Source of the DNA: Streptomyces polyasparticus
GTDB taxonomy: Bacteria; Actinomycetota; Actinomycetes; Streptomycetales; Streptomycetaceae
Reading direction: 5' to 3'
Length of the DNA: 64,000 nt
Assembly (NCBI RefSeq): GCF_014493765.1
Contig: NZ_JACTVJ010000016.1
Span: 1-64,000 of the forward strand
Under the pieces are notes generated by a model, which saw nothing but the letters and a program-made list of their open reading frames with translations, searched no databases and was not told the DNA's origin. Made by a program: the position numbers and the translations under genes. Shown piece by piece: positions 43,990-54,917 of the stretch. Position 1 is the stretch's first letter. The number at the start of each line of letters is the position of its first letter.

Positions 43990-46559
43990 TCAATCCGTGG
44001 CGATGGCGTTCAGGACGTTCATGCGGCCCGCGCGGAACGCCGGGACCAGCGCCGCGAGCAGGCCCACGAAGGCCGAGCCGATGAACACGCCGATGATGGT
44101 CGGCCAGGGGATCTCCAGGACGTCGAGACCCTCCAGGGCGAGCAGCCGCTGCGCCGTGGCGCCCCAGCCCATGCCGAGCCCGAGGCCGAGCAGCGCGCCG
44201 AAGAGGGCGATCACCACGGACTCCAGGCGGATCATCCGGCGCAGCTGGCGCCGCGACATGCCGACCGCCCGCATCAGGCCGATCTCCCGGGTCCGTTCGA
44301 CCACCGAGAGGGCCAGGGTGTTCACCACACCGAGGACCGCGACGATGATCGCGAGGGCGAGCAGACCGTAGACCATGTTGAGCAACTGGCCGACCTGGCT
44401 CTTCAGTTCCTCCTTGTAGTCCGACTGGTCACGGACCTCGTACTGCGGGTACTGCTTCAGCGTGTCCTTGAGCGCCGTGTACGCCGCGTCCGCCCGGCCG
44501 TCCTCGGCCTTGGCGAACATCATCGTGTTCGGCGGGATCCGGTCGGCGGGCAGGTACTTCTCCAGCGTCGCGAGCGACATGTACCGCGCGCCCTGGTCGA
44601 AGGTCGAGTCGTCGTCCGTGATCGCGGCGACCTCGAGCTTCGCCGTCTCGCCGCCCTTGAAGGCGACGGTGACGGTGTCGCCGACCTTGACCCCGTACTC
44701 CTTGGCGTAGTCCGAACCGACCGACAGGGAGTCGAGGGCGTACGCGTCCGACAGCTCGCCCGCCGTGGTCTCCCGGCGCAGGTCCTTCGGGTACGTGGGA
44801 TCGGCGGCGATGACGTCGGTCTTCTTCTCGGTCCTGCCGTCCGGCGCGGTCATGGCGACCTCGGCCATCTTGTACCGCGTGACGTGCTCCAGGTCCGGGC
44901 TGTCCTGGACGGCCTTCTCGGCCTGCGGCACGATGCGCTGCTGGCCCTGGATGATGAAGTCCGCGCCGACCGACTTGTCGAGCTGGTCGGTGGCCGAGGC
45001 CACCATCGAGGAGCCGACCACGGACAGGCAGGCGACCAGCGCGAGGCCGATCATGAGCGCCGCTCCGGTGGCACCGGTACGCCGCGGGTTGCGCAGCGCA
45101 TTGCGCTCCGCCATCCGTCCGACGGGACCGAACATACGCAGGACCAGGGCGCTGATGACCCGGACGACACCGCCCGCGAGCACCGGTCCGACGATCACGA
45201 AGCCGATGAGGGTGAGGACGATTCCGCCGCCCAGCCACATCGAGCCGTCGCCGGCCGTGTCGGCGGTGGCCGCCGTGTACAGGCCGAAGACACCGGCGCC
45301 GGTGAGGACGAGGCCGACGAGCGCCCGTACGAGACCCGCCTTGCCGTCCGCCGGGGTGCCGGCGTCGCGCAGCGCGGCCATCGGGGAGACCTTGCCGGCC
45401 CGGCGTGCGGGCAGATACGCGGCGAGGACGGTGACGACGATGCCGAGGAAGAGGCCGATCGCGGGGGTCGTCCACTGCACCGTGAGGTCGTCCGTGGAGA
45501 GGTTCATGCCCATCGAGGACATGATCTTCATCAGGCCGACCGCGAGCCCGACGCCCGCGCCGACCCCGAGGATCGAGCCGAACACACCGAGCAGCGTGGC
45601 CTCGACGAGCACGGAGCGGTTGACCTGCTTGCGCGAGGACCCGATGGCCCGCATCAGGCCGATCTCGCGGGTGCGCTGGGCGACCAGCATCGAGAACGTG
45701 TTGATGATCAGGAAGATGCCGACCAGGAACGCGATTCCGGCGAAGCCGAGCATCGCGTACTTGATGATGTCCATGAACTCGCCGACGTCCTTGCGGTTCG
45801 CGTCGGCGGCCTCGGTCTGGGTCTGCAGCTTGTACGTGCCGGCGCCGAGCTCGGCCGCCACGTTCTTCTTCAGCTGTTCGTGGGTGACGCCGGGGGCCGC
45901 GGTGACCGCGATCTGGCTGAACTCGCCCGTCTTGCCGAGGAGTTGCTTCTGCGCGGTGGCGGTGTCGAAGTAGACGACGGCCGCGCCCGGGTTGGTCACC
46001 TTGAAGGAGGCGATACCGGCGATCTTCGCGGTGAAGTCGCCGTTGACGCTGATGGTGCGCAGTTCGTCGCCGAGCTTCAGGCCGTGCTTGTCGGCGGTGT
46101 CGGAGTCGACCATCACCTCGGTGGGGCCGCGCGGCGAGTGGCCCTCGGTGATCTCCATCGTGCGGGTGTCGTTCTGCGTCCAGTTGCCGGCGATGGTGGG
46201 ACCGCCGCCGGTGGAACCCATGTTCTCGTTCGCGGAGTTCACCACCGTCACGTTCATCGACATGACCGCGCCCTCGGCCGACTTGACGCCCTCGGCCTTC
46301 TCGACCTGCTCGACCACGGAGGCCGGCAGCGCGTCGGGCCTGCCCGACTGCGGGTCCTCGTCGCCGTCACCGGCGTTCTTGGGGCTGACGGTCACATCGG
46401 GCGAGGTGGCCGCGAAGAGCTTGTCGAAGGTGGTGTTCATCGTGTCCGTGAACACGAGGGTGCCGCACACGAAGGCGACGGAGAGCAGGACGGCGATCGC
46501 GGAGAGCGCCATCCGGCCCTTGTGCGCGAAGAAGTTGCGCATCGAGGTCCTGAGCACGG

Positions 46560-46563
<4 letters not shown>
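43990..46563 (-). CDS. ABC transporter permease with two FtsX domains, pair 2
   Basis: An 857-residue paralogue of the permease at 6379-8931, with the same layout: N-terminal anchor (ALSAIAVLLSVAFVCGTLVF), extracytoplasmic domain, FtsX domain with TREIGLMRAIGSSRKQV, central helices, second extracytoplasmic domain, and a C-terminal FtsX domain with TREIGLMRAVGMSRRQL. GTG start in a GTGA overlap with the ATPase stop, so it is translationally coupled. Substrate unknown. Confidence 0.92.
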
Positions 46564-47348
<785 letters not shown>

Positions 47349-47738
47349 GTGAAGTCGTCTCCTAGGTAGAAAAGCAGCGGGAAAGCAGCGAAAGGCAGCG
47401 AGCACATCGGGCGAGGACCGTCTCGGTACGTGCTCAAGTCTGCTGGTGGGAAGGGGTCTTGCGCGCTGAGGCCCAGCGCAGTCTTCTGCTGGGGAAAACC
47501 CCACCCCGTGCGCTGCGGCCGGCCTCAGTACCGGCCTGTGACCAGGCTAGGAACGCCCGCACGCCACTTCGTCCTTCAGGAGGACGACCCCTCCCCGATC
47601 CGTAGTGCGGACCCACCCCTAGGGGCTCTCCACCCCTCGGTGGAGCGGACATCAGGGCCCCTGCACCCTCCGCCGCGAGCAGCCTCCACCCTCCCCCTGC
47701 GTCAGGAGCAAGTGAGAAGGTGTCCCCGTCGGAAATAG
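47349..47738. other. Intergenic region between ABC pair 2 and the MFS gene
   Basis: 390 bases between divergent genes with no supported gene. A TAGCCT hexamer (minus strand, about 47547-47552) is a possible -10 for the ABC operon. A small hairpin CTCCACC..GGTGGAG lies near 47628-47645. Confidence 0.5.
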
Positions 47739-49382
47739 ATGCAGGGGGAAAGGATCTTCGTGGGTGGGACGCAGGACGACATAGCGAGTCCGGCAGACAG
47801 TCACCGCAGGGGCGCGGTGGTCGCCGCCCTCATGCTCTCCATGGCCCTGGCCGCGCTCGAATCGACGATCATCGCCACGGCCGTGCCGCAGATCGTCGCG
47901 GACCTCGGCGGCTTCTCGTACTTCTCCTGGCTGTTCTCCGGCTATCTGCTCGCGGTCACCGTCACGCTGCCCGTCTACGGCAAGCTCTCCGACACCTTCG
48001 GCCGCAAGCCGGTCCTGCTCGCCGGCATGGTCCTCTTCCTCATCGGTTCGCTCCTGTGCGGCATCGCCTGGAACATGGCCGCCCTGATCGGCTTCCGCAT
48101 CCTCCAGGGCCTGGGCGGCGGCGCCATCCAGGGCACGGTCCAGACGCTGGCCGCCGATCTGTATCCGCTCAAGCAACGCCCCAAGATCCAGGCCAAGTTG
48201 TCCGCGGTCTGGGCGCTCTCCTCGATCGCGGGCCCGGCCATCGGCGGACTTCTCGTCGCGTATGCGCACTGGCGCTGGATCTTCCTGGTGAACCTGCCGG
48301 TGGGCCTGCTCGCGCTGTGGCTGGTCGCGCGCCATCTGCACGAGCCGGTACGGCAGGACCGCGGCCGGGGCCGTATCGACTGGGCCGGCGCGCTCGCCGT
48401 ATTCGCCTCCGGCGGCGTCCTGTTGACCGCGCTCGTGCAGGGCGGGGTCGCCTGGCCCTGGCTCTCGGGCCCGTCGGTCGCGCTGTTCGCGACGGCTGCC
48501 GCACTGCTCACGGCCACGGTCCTCATCGAGCGCCGCGCCGCCGAGCCGATCATCCCCGGCTGGGTGTGGAAGCGCCGCACGATCGCCGCGGTCAATCTGG
48601 GCCTGGGAGCGCTGGGCCTGGTGATGGTGGCGCCGACCGTCTTCATCCCCACGTACGCGCAGTCGGTGCTCCGGCTGACGCCCACCGAGGCCGGGTTCGT
48701 GCTCTCGGCGATGATCCTGAGCTGGCCGCTGTCGGCGGCGCTGAGCCAGCACCTCTATACGCGGATCGGTTTCCGCAACACCGCGCTGATCGGCATCACG
48801 GGCGCGGCCCTCGTCCTCGCCGCGTTCCCGCTGCTGCCCTACCCGGGCTCGCCCTGGCAGCCCGCGCTCCTGATGCTGCTGCTCGGCGCCGCGCTCGGCC
48901 AGGTCCAACTGCCCCTGATCGTGGGCGTGCAGTCCACGGTCGGCTGGGCGGAACGCGGCACGACCACCGCGTCCGTCCTGTTCTGCCGCCAGATCGGCCA
49001 GACCCTGGGCGCGGCGGTGTTCGGCGCGATCGCCAACGCGGTCATCGTCAGCCGCCTCGGCGCGGGCACCGACCTGGACACGGTCGCGCGCACGCCCGGC
49101 GACGAAACGGTCCGCCGCTCGATCGACGCCGCCGTCGAGTGGGTGCACATCGGCGCGGCCGCCGCCGCGGTGATCACCCTGCTGCTTCTGCTGCTCCTGG
49201 CGCCGCGCCGCTTCCCCGTACTGCCGCAGGAGCCGGCGGCACAGGAGCCGGTGGTGCAGGAGCCGGTGGCGGACGAGGCGGCGCCGACGTCGGACGAGGC
49301 CGCACCGAAGGAACCCGAGGAGTTGAGCGGACCGGTCGAGGCGGGGCCGCCCGCCCCGCCTCAACCGCCGCACGGCGCCTAG
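47739..49382 (+). CDS. MFS multidrug exporter, DHA2 (14-helix) family
   Basis: A 547-residue drug:H+ antiporter-like protein. Motif D1/helix 1 has AALESTIIATAVPQIVADLGG, motif A in the first cytoplasmic loop is GKLSDTFGRKPVLLAG, and motif C-like glycines follow in GPAIGGLLV. Fourteen helices are expected. The C-terminal 60 residues are a Pro/Glu/Ala tail with QEPVVQEPVADEAA repeats. ATG at 47739 has a weak ribosome site; GTG at 47760, after GGGGGAAAGG, is an alternative. Its tail overlaps the convergent SnoaL gene by four bases. Confidence 0.9.
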   Translation: MQGERIFVGGTQDDIASPADSHRRGAVVAALMLSMALAALESTIIATAVPQIVADLGGFSYFSWLFSGYLLAVTVTLPVYGKLSDTFGRKPVLLAGMVLFLIGSLLCGIAWNMAALIGFRILQGLGGGAIQGTVQTLAADLYPLKQRPKIQAKLSAVWALSSIAGPAIGGLLVAYAHWRWIFLVNLPVGLLALWLVARHLHEPVRQDRGRGRIDWAGALAVFASGGVLLTALVQGGVAWPWLSGPSVALFATAAALLTATVLIERRAAEPIIPGWVWKRRTIAAVNLGLGALGLVMVAPTVFIPTYAQSVLRLTPTEAGFVLSAMILSWPLSAALSQHLYTRIGFRNTALIGITGAALVLAAFPLLPYPGSPWQPALLMLLLGAALGQVQLPLIVGVQSTVGWAERGTTTASVLFCRQIGQTLGAAVFGAIANAVIVSRLGAGTDLDTVARTPGDETVRRSIDAAVEWVHIGAAAAAVITLLLLLLLAPRRFPVLPQEPAAQEPVVQEPVADEAAPTSDEAAPKEPEELSGPVEAGPPAPPQPPHGA

Positions 49383-49807
49383 AGGTTGTCGCCCCAGCCG
49401 CCCTGGATCATCGTCTGGAACGCCCACTCGCCGTCGCGCCGCAGCAGGATGTCGGCGTACCGCAGCTGCTGGGACTGGCCGTCCATGGTCATCGTCGAAT
49501 CGGTGAACACGACGGCCATCGAGGCGGACAGGAACACCGGGGTCCGGGTGGACTCGAAGGTGATGTCCTGGCTGCCGTCGCCCATCACATGGGTCATGGT
49601 GGCCACGAACTGCTCGCGGTCCCACTGCGCCGAGCGGCCGTTGCCCGCCGAGTCGTCGCTGACGAGGTTGAGCGGGAAGACCGCCATGTTCGCCATGCGC
49701 TCGATGTCACGCTTGCCGCTCGCCTCGTCGTACCGGGCGAACCAGGCGTCCAGGCTTTCGCGGTCTTCGGTGGTCGGGAGGTAACCGGTGTCGGGCAGGA
49801 AGGTCAT
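49379..49807 (-). CDS. SnoaL-like/NTF2-fold protein
   Basis: A 142-residue protein of the cystatin-like alpha+beta barrel type: an N-terminal helix pair (SLDAWFARYDEASGKRDIERMANM), then strands FPLNLVSDD, VFLSASMAVVFTDSTMTMDGQSQQLRYADILLRRDGEWAFQTMIQGGW. Members are small isomerases or hydrolases, or ligand-binding proteins; the role here is unknown. ATG with CTCCGAGGAGAGTGC upstream. Transcribed from a promoter bracketed by two copies of a 13-bp operator in inverted orientation; convergent overlap with the MFS gene. Confidence 0.8.
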   Translation of the reverse strand: MTFLPDTGYLPTTEDRESLDAWFARYDEASGKRDIERMANMAVFPLNLVSDDSAGNGRSAQWDREQFVATMTHVMGDGSQDITFESTRTPVFLSASMAVVFTDSTMTMDGQSQQLRYADILLRRDGEWAFQTMIQGGWGDNL

Positions 49808-49838
49808 GCACTCTCCTCGGAGTCCGGATACCAGCTAA

Positions 49839-49902
49839 TCAAGTTTGACTAACTGGTCGCGCAAGAGAAGGTATACCGCCTCTCGCGACTAGTCAAACTT
49901 GA
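49839..49902 (-). promoter_or_regulatory. Promoter with two inverted 13-bp operators upstream of the SnoaL-like gene
   Basis: TCAAGTTTGACTA (49839-49851) and its exact complement TAGTCAAACTTGA (49890-49902) are 51 bases apart centre to centre. On the minus strand the distal copy supplies a TTGACT -35, and TATACC about 15 bases later fits a -10. Extended pairing (CTGGTCGCG against CGCGACTAG) enlarges the symmetry. This looks like a MarR- or TetR-type repressed promoter, but no such regulator gene is adjacent. Confidence 0.65.
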
Positions 49903-49973
49903 ATACGGAGCCTTCGGCGTGAGCTGCGTCACGCGCCGAAGTCAGGAGATCCCGGGCCTCTGCGGCCCGCCCC

Positions 49974-50921
49974 TCAGGAATCCGCCCCCGAAGCCGGCCC
50001 GGGAACCGTCCCGCCGCCCGAGCTCTCACCCGGCTCGCGCCCGGCCATGCCCAGGGACGCGAGGCTGCTGCGGACATGCTCCATGTGCGCCCGCATCTCC
50101 TCGGCCCGGTCCGCGTACTCACGCTCCAGGCGCTGCGTCTCGCGCTCGATCCGCTCCGCCCGCATCCGCGCCTCGGCGATCAGCTCGTCGGCGCTCGCCC
50201 GGGCGTCCTCCTCGCAGTGCCGCACGGCCTCCTCGGCCTCGGCGAACTCCCGCTTCACCGCCGACAGTTGCTCCTCGGCCCGCGCCGCGAGCTCGGCATG
50301 GCGCGCGTCGAGTGCGGCACGCTCCTGTACGGACGCCTCCTCCGCGGCGGCCCACGCCTCCTCCTGCTCCTTGCCGAGGTCGGTGAGCATCGCCTCCGTC
50401 CGCGTGCGCATGTCGCGCAGCGCGGCCAGCGCCTCGCCCCGCAGCTCCTTGACCTCGCGGCGGGCGGCGATGCGCTCGTCGTCGGCGGTGCGCTGCGCGG
50501 TGATCAGCGTCTGGCGCGCCCGGTCCTCGGCCTGGCCGCGGAGCTCGTCGGCGTACGCGCGGGCGGCGTCCTGGAGATCGCGCTCGTATGCGGCGGCCTC
50601 GTCGGCGAGCCACTGCGCCTCGTCCTGCGCGGCGGCCCGCACCGCCTGCGCCTCCTCCTCGACCGTGAGCAGAATCTCGCGGGCGCGCTCGCCGAGCGTC
50701 TCGTAGGTCTGCGGGGCGAGCCGGTCGACGGTGTCCCGCAGCCGGGCGGCCTCGGACTCCATCTCCTTGGCGAGCACGGTCAGGCGCGCGGCCCGCTCCC
50801 AGGCCACGTCGCGGTCGCGCGAGAGCCGGTCGACGGCGCCGTCCACCTGCTCGGGGCGGTAGCCGCGGCCGCGTACGGTGCTGAACTCATGAGTCGACGT
50901 CGCCGAACGTGCCGTGCTCAT
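49974..50921 (-). CDS. DivIVA-like coiled-coil protein (Streptomyces 'cellulose-binding protein' family)
   Basis: A 315-residue protein made almost wholly of heptad coiled coil (residues about 35-290, rich in Glu/Arg/Ala). A short N-terminal DivIVA-like segment reads EFSTVRGRGYRPEQVDGAVD, and a Gly/Ser/Pro tail follows. Such proteins form cytoskeletal or polar assemblies in Streptomyces. The old label cellulose-binding protein has no visible binding domain behind it. ATG (MSTARSATS) after GAGAGGGGCTTCC. Confidence 0.85.
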   Translation of the reverse strand: MSTARSATSTHEFSTVRGRGYRPEQVDGAVDRLSRDRDVAWERAARLTVLAKEMESEAARLRDTVDRLAPQTYETLGERAREILLTVEEEAQAVRAAAQDEAQWLADEAAAYERDLQDAARAYADELRGQAEDRARQTLITAQRTADDERIAARREVKELRGEALAALRDMRTRTEAMLTDLGKEQEEAWAAAEEASVQERAALDARHAELAARAEEQLSAVKREFAEAEEAVRHCEEDARASADELIAEARMRAERIERETQRLEREYADRAEEMRAHMEHVRSSLASLGMAGREPGESSGGGTVPGPASGADS

Positions 50922-51148
50922 CTGGAAGCCCCTCTCACCTGCCGCTGACAACCGATCCGGCGCACATCCTGATGGATCGCACCGAACCACTCATAACGCG
51001 ACACTCCGCGCACTGAGCTGATCAAGCATGCGTCAATAGGACACAGAAAAGCGAAACGGGATGTACGGGACGCACGGCGGCGTGCGCGCAGACGAAAGGG
51101 CCGCCCCCGTCCACGTACGACGGAAGCGGCCCTTCGGCGGACAGGCTG

Positions 51149-53893
51149 CTACAGCAGCCCGTCCCACATCTGCTCGAGCAGCACCGACCACCAGGTCTCC
51201 GGCGACGAGAGCGCCGCAGGGTCGAGGGCGGCGAGCTGGGCCTGGAAGTCCACGGTCCAGCGGCCCGCCTGCTCCTGGTTGAGGCCGTAGCGAAGGCGCC
51301 ACATACGGCCGAGCATCGCGAGGCAGCGGGCGAACTCCGGCAGCCCGGAGTTCACGAACTGCGGCGGTACGGGGGCTCCGCCCGGACCCGACTCGACCGG
51401 TACGGCGACGATGTGCGCCGTACCGTACTGGACGCAGATCGCGCGCCCGAAGTCGCTGCCCATCACGAGATACGAGCCCGCGTCCGAAGCCGGCTGCACC
51501 CCGCGTTCCTGCGCCAGCTCGGCCAGCGTCGGCACCGGGCGGCCCGGCTGGGCCTGCGCCCAGAAGAACGGGTTGAAGTCCACCGGCAGACCGGCCCACA
51601 CCAGCGTCGTCGCGACGACCTCGGGCACGCCCTGACGCGACACCGCGCGCTGGTCGAACCGGAACACGCCCTGCGGCCCGAACGCGCCGGCCAGCTCCTG
51701 GCCCACGACGTCGGGACCGACCGGCGGCGCGGGCTGCACCGGCGGCAGCGGCGCACGCACCGGCGCGAGACGCGCGGGACCGTCGGCGACCTGGTGCAAC
51801 TCGCCCTGGTGGCCCAGGAGCAGCTGCATGCCCTGCTGACGCGAGGCATGGTCCGCGCCGTACGGGGCGACGGTCGTGATCCGCGCCTGCGGCCACTGCT
51901 CCTTGATCATGCGGGCGCAGTAACCGCCCGGCAGATCACAGGACTCCAGCTCGGTGTGGATCTCCAGAACCTGGTCCGCGGGCACGTTCATGCCGCGCAG
52001 CTCATGGAAGATCTGCCACTCCGGGTGCGGGGTGCCGGGCGCGGAACGGCGGATCAGCTGCTGCTGACTGCCGTCCGGCGCGCGGTAGCTGACGACCACC
52101 TGGTAGCCGGGGCCGACGGTCGGCAGTCCGCTGGGCTGCTGCGGATAGCCGTACGCGGGCTGGGGACCGGGACCGGCCGGCTGCTGGACGCCGGGCGGCG
52201 GTCCGGGCGGACCGGGCGGCGCGGGCGTGCCGGGACCGCCGGGGCCCGCGAGCATCGTCGCAGCGTGGTGCGCGCCGGGCGGCTGGCTGCCCGGAGCACC
52301 GGGCGGGCCCGGGGGCTGCGGGGCGGCGGGACCGCTCGGGTCGGGACCGGCCAGCATCGTGGCCGCGTGGTGCACACCACCGGGCGGGGTGCCGCCGGGG
52401 ACGCCGGGCGGACCGGGCGGCTGCGGGGCACCGGCACCCGGAGCGCCGGGCGGGCCCGGCGGCTGGGGCGCGGCGGGACCGCTCGGGTCGGGACCGGCCA
52501 GCATCGTGGCCGCATGGTGCACACCGCCGCCGGAGCTGCCGCCGGCGGGCGGCGCGGGCGGTCCGGGCGGCTGCGGCCCGTCGGGTCCGAGCGAGGACAC
52601 CATCTGCGTCGGTACGTAGGCGTTGCCCGCACCGGGCGCACCGGGCGCGCTGGGCGGCGGCGGGGCCGCGCCCGGGCGCGCACCCGGGGTGCCGGGGGCA
52701 CCGGGCGGCGCGGGCGTGCTCGCACCGCTGCCGCGTGCGGCGCGCGGCGGGGCGGCCTTGCTGGTCGCGGCGTTGGCGATGTCGTCGGCGCCCGCGCCGG
52801 GGGCGGCGGGCGGCCGCGGTGCGCCGGGAGCCGCGGGCTGCCCGGGCGCGGGCCGCTGCGGGTGGACGTACGAGGGCGCCGCGGGGGCGGCCGGCGGCGC
52901 GGTGCCCTGCGCGGGCGGCGGGGTCGCCTGGCCCGGGCCGCCCGGCTGCTGCGGGTAGCCGTACGACGGATCCGGTCCGTCTATGGCCGGCGAGACGGCG
53001 GTCGGCGGCAGCTGGCTGCCGCCCGACATCAGCGCCGTCTTGGCCTCGGGCGCGGCCGCGGGCGGCGGGGTGTCGCTGTCGTCGTCCGAGCCGGACAGCG
53101 GCGGCGCGAACATCGTGGCGGGCTGGTCGGCGCCGTTGGTGTCGGTACCGGCCCAGGGCGTCGCGCTCTCCGGCGCGGCGGGCTCCGCACCGCCGGCGCT
53201 CGGCCACGCGGTGCCACCGGGCGCCGCGGCGGAACTGCCGCTCTGCGCACGGTCGTTGGCAGGGGCGGGGGCCGGCGTGGGGATCGGTGACGGGGCGGCG
53301 GACCCGGACCCCGGGCCCGTACCGCCCGAGGAATCCGAGGAGACGGACGAAGCGGAGGAGGCGGAAGCCGCGGGAGCCGGGGCGCCGGACGCAGAGGGGC
53401 CAGAGACAGGGGAGCCGGAGACAGGGGAGCCAGGCGCGGGGGACGCGGACGCCCCCGAAGCAGCACCCGCGGACGCACCCGAGGAAGCCCCCGAGCCCGC
53501 CTCCCGCCGGTCCGGAATCCCCATCCGGTCCGCCGCCTCCTGCAGCCACTCCGGCGGAGTGAGCAGGAACGAGGTCTGGTTGAGGTCCACCCGCTCCGGC
53601 TTCGCCGGCTCCGCGGTGTCCTGGGCCGCGTCGACGACCCCGTACGCCTCCTCGTACCGCCGGATCACCTCGCCCACCGGCAGCGCGGGCCACAGCGTGG
53701 TCTCGCCGCTGCCGCGCGCGATGACGAGCCGCTGGCGGCCGCCGTCCGAGCGCGGACCGTCCTCGCGGTCCTCCGCCCACACGACGAAGCCGAGGTCGAA
53801 CTCCCGCACCCGCACCTCGCGGTGCTGGTACGCGGGCACATCGCCGTTGATCCACTCTTCCGCGCGCTCCTGCGCCTGCGCGAAGGTCACCAT
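51149..53893 (-). CDS. Multidomain YrhB/Imm35 - deaminase-like - SUKH-4 protein
   Basis: 914 residues. An N-terminal YrhB/Imm35-type domain (residues 1-85: TFAQAQERAEEWI, VGEVIRRYEEAYG). A disordered Pro/Gly/Ala linker (about 130-590) has three copies of HHAATMLAGP and relatives (ATMFAPP, PTQMVSS). A putative deaminase domain (about 600-700) has zinc-type motifs IHTELESCDLPGGYC, preceded by EWQIFHELRGMNVPADQ. A C-terminal SUKH-4 domain follows (GVFRFDQRAVSR, VWAGLPVDFNPFFWAQ, YLVMGSDFGRAICVQYGT). No signal peptide. ATG after GGGGGAG; six bases from the upstream stop, so same operon as the WHH gene. Confidence 0.8.
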   Translation of the reverse strand: MVTFAQAQERAEEWINGDVPAYQHREVRVREFDLGFVVWAEDREDGPRSDGGRQRLVIARGSGETTLWPALPVGEVIRRYEEAYGVVDAAQDTAEPAKPERVDLNQTSFLLTPPEWLQEAADRMGIPDRREAGSGASSGASAGAASGASASPAPGSPVSGSPVSGPSASGAPAPAASASSASSVSSDSSGGTGPGSGSAAPSPIPTPAPAPANDRAQSGSSAAAPGGTAWPSAGGAEPAAPESATPWAGTDTNGADQPATMFAPPLSGSDDDSDTPPPAAAPEAKTALMSGGSQLPPTAVSPAIDGPDPSYGYPQQPGGPGQATPPPAQGTAPPAAPAAPSYVHPQRPAPGQPAAPGAPRPPAAPGAGADDIANAATSKAAPPRAARGSGASTPAPPGAPGTPGARPGAAPPPPSAPGAPGAGNAYVPTQMVSSLGPDGPQPPGPPAPPAGGSSGGGVHHAATMLAGPDPSGPAAPQPPGPPGAPGAGAPQPPGPPGVPGGTPPGGVHHAATMLAGPDPSGPAAPQPPGPPGAPGSQPPGAHHAATMLAGPGGPGTPAPPGPPGPPPGVQQPAGPGPQPAYGYPQQPSGLPTVGPGYQVVVSYRAPDGSQQQLIRRSAPGTPHPEWQIFHELRGMNVPADQVLEIHTELESCDLPGGYCARMIKEQWPQARITTVAPYGADHASRQQGMQLLLGHQGELHQVADGPARLAPVRAPLPPVQPAPPVGPDVVGQELAGAFGPQGVFRFDQRAVSRQGVPEVVATTLVWAGLPVDFNPFFWAQAQPGRPVPTLAELAQERGVQPASDAGSYLVMGSDFGRAICVQYGTAHIVAVPVESGPGGAPVPPQFVNSGLPEFARCLAMLGRMWRLRYGLNQEQAGRWTVDFQAQLAALDPAALSSPETWWSVLLEQMWDGLL

Positions 53894-53900
53894 CGGAAGG

Positions 53901-54917
53901 TCACTCCCCCACCGGGACGGCGCGCGCGAAGCCGCCGTCCACCATCAGGTTGGCCACGGTCTCCAGCTCGGGCGGATTGCCGGCGAGCCGGGCCAGAAAT
54001 GCGTCGAAGTCCTCACCGCACGGCAGCAGCAGCCGCTGTACGCGTTCGGCGACCGACCACTCGGCCGTCTCGCCGCTGTCCCGCGCGTCGTCGTAGGCGC
54101 AGAACCAGACCGAACCGGTCCGCTCGCCCCGCACCTTCACCGCGAGGATGCCGCCCTGCACGAACGCCACACCCAGATAGTCCTTGGTGAGGTGATCGCG
54201 CAGACACTTGTTGATGTAGACGAGGTCATTGACCGCGGCCTCGTCGCGGACCGTGAAGAACGGCTGGTCGATCAGGAGCCCCAACTCGGCGTCAAGGGCG
54301 GCCCCCACGGGCGCGCAGCCGCCGGCCGCCTTGAGGAACCCGCGGTACGCGCCCGGCAGGCGGTACCCCAAGTCCTCCTCCACACCGAGCAGTTGCTGCT
54401 CGGTCACCGCCACCGAGCCCTTCGGCAGACCGAAGTGCGCAGGCCGGGTCTCCTGCAGCGGACGCGTACCGCGCTTGTTCTGGTCCACGTCCGCCGTGGC
54501 CAGACCGCCGTGGTGCCGAAGCAGCGCCTTGACCTCGACGGGGACCAGTTCGAGCCGGCGCGTGCCGGGCACGTGGTGCCAGGTCCAGCCGTGCGGAGTC
54601 GCCACGGAAGGGATCGTGTCCCACAGCTCATGGCCCTCGGCCGCCATCGCGGCGTTCGCCGACACATAGTCCGTCAGGCGCAGCTCGTCGACACCGAAGC
54701 CCTCCGGGGGCTCCGCGATCTCGGCCGCCGCGCGCGCGTACGCGGAGAAGTCCGGGTAGCCGCGGTCGTCCATGCGCACACCTCTGGGGTGCCGGCCCGC
54801 TCGCACGGGGTCCGGGAAGTGCACGGTCTGACCGGCGTAGGCCGCGTTCGGCGGCGCGGCCTGCGCCCAGCCTGAAGCACTGGGCGGCGCGCCCTCCCCG
54901 AGCCGACCTGTCGTCAT
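53901..54917 (-). CDS. WHH nuclease - SUKH-1 (SMI1/KNR4) fusion protein
   Basis: 338 residues. After a Pro/Ala N-terminus, VRMDDRGYPDFSAYA introduces a WHH-type HNH/endonuclease VII domain: TPHGWTWHHVPGTRRLELVP, then VEVKALLRHHGGLA (about residues 110-145). A SUKH-1 domain follows (VTEQQLLGVEEDLGYRLPGAYRGFLKAAGG split over 190-220, then VNDLVYINKCLRDHL and GSVWFCAYDDA). Toxin-type and immunity-type domains are thus in one chain. ATG eight bases after AGGGGG. First gene of the leftward operon. Confidence 0.82.
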   Translation of the reverse strand: MTTGRLGEGAPPSASGWAQAAPPNAAYAGQTVHFPDPVRAGRHPRGVRMDDRGYPDFSAYARAAAEIAEPPEGFGVDELRLTDYVSANAAMAAEGHELWDTIPSVATPHGWTWHHVPGTRRLELVPVEVKALLRHHGGLATADVDQNKRGTRPLQETRPAHFGLPKGSVAVTEQQLLGVEEDLGYRLPGAYRGFLKAAGGCAPVGAALDAELGLLIDQPFFTVRDEAAVNDLVYINKCLRDHLTKDYLGVAFVQGGILAVKVRGERTGSVWFCAYDDARDSGETAEWSVAERVQRLLLPCGEDFDAFLARLAGNPPELETVANLMVDGGFARAVPVGE

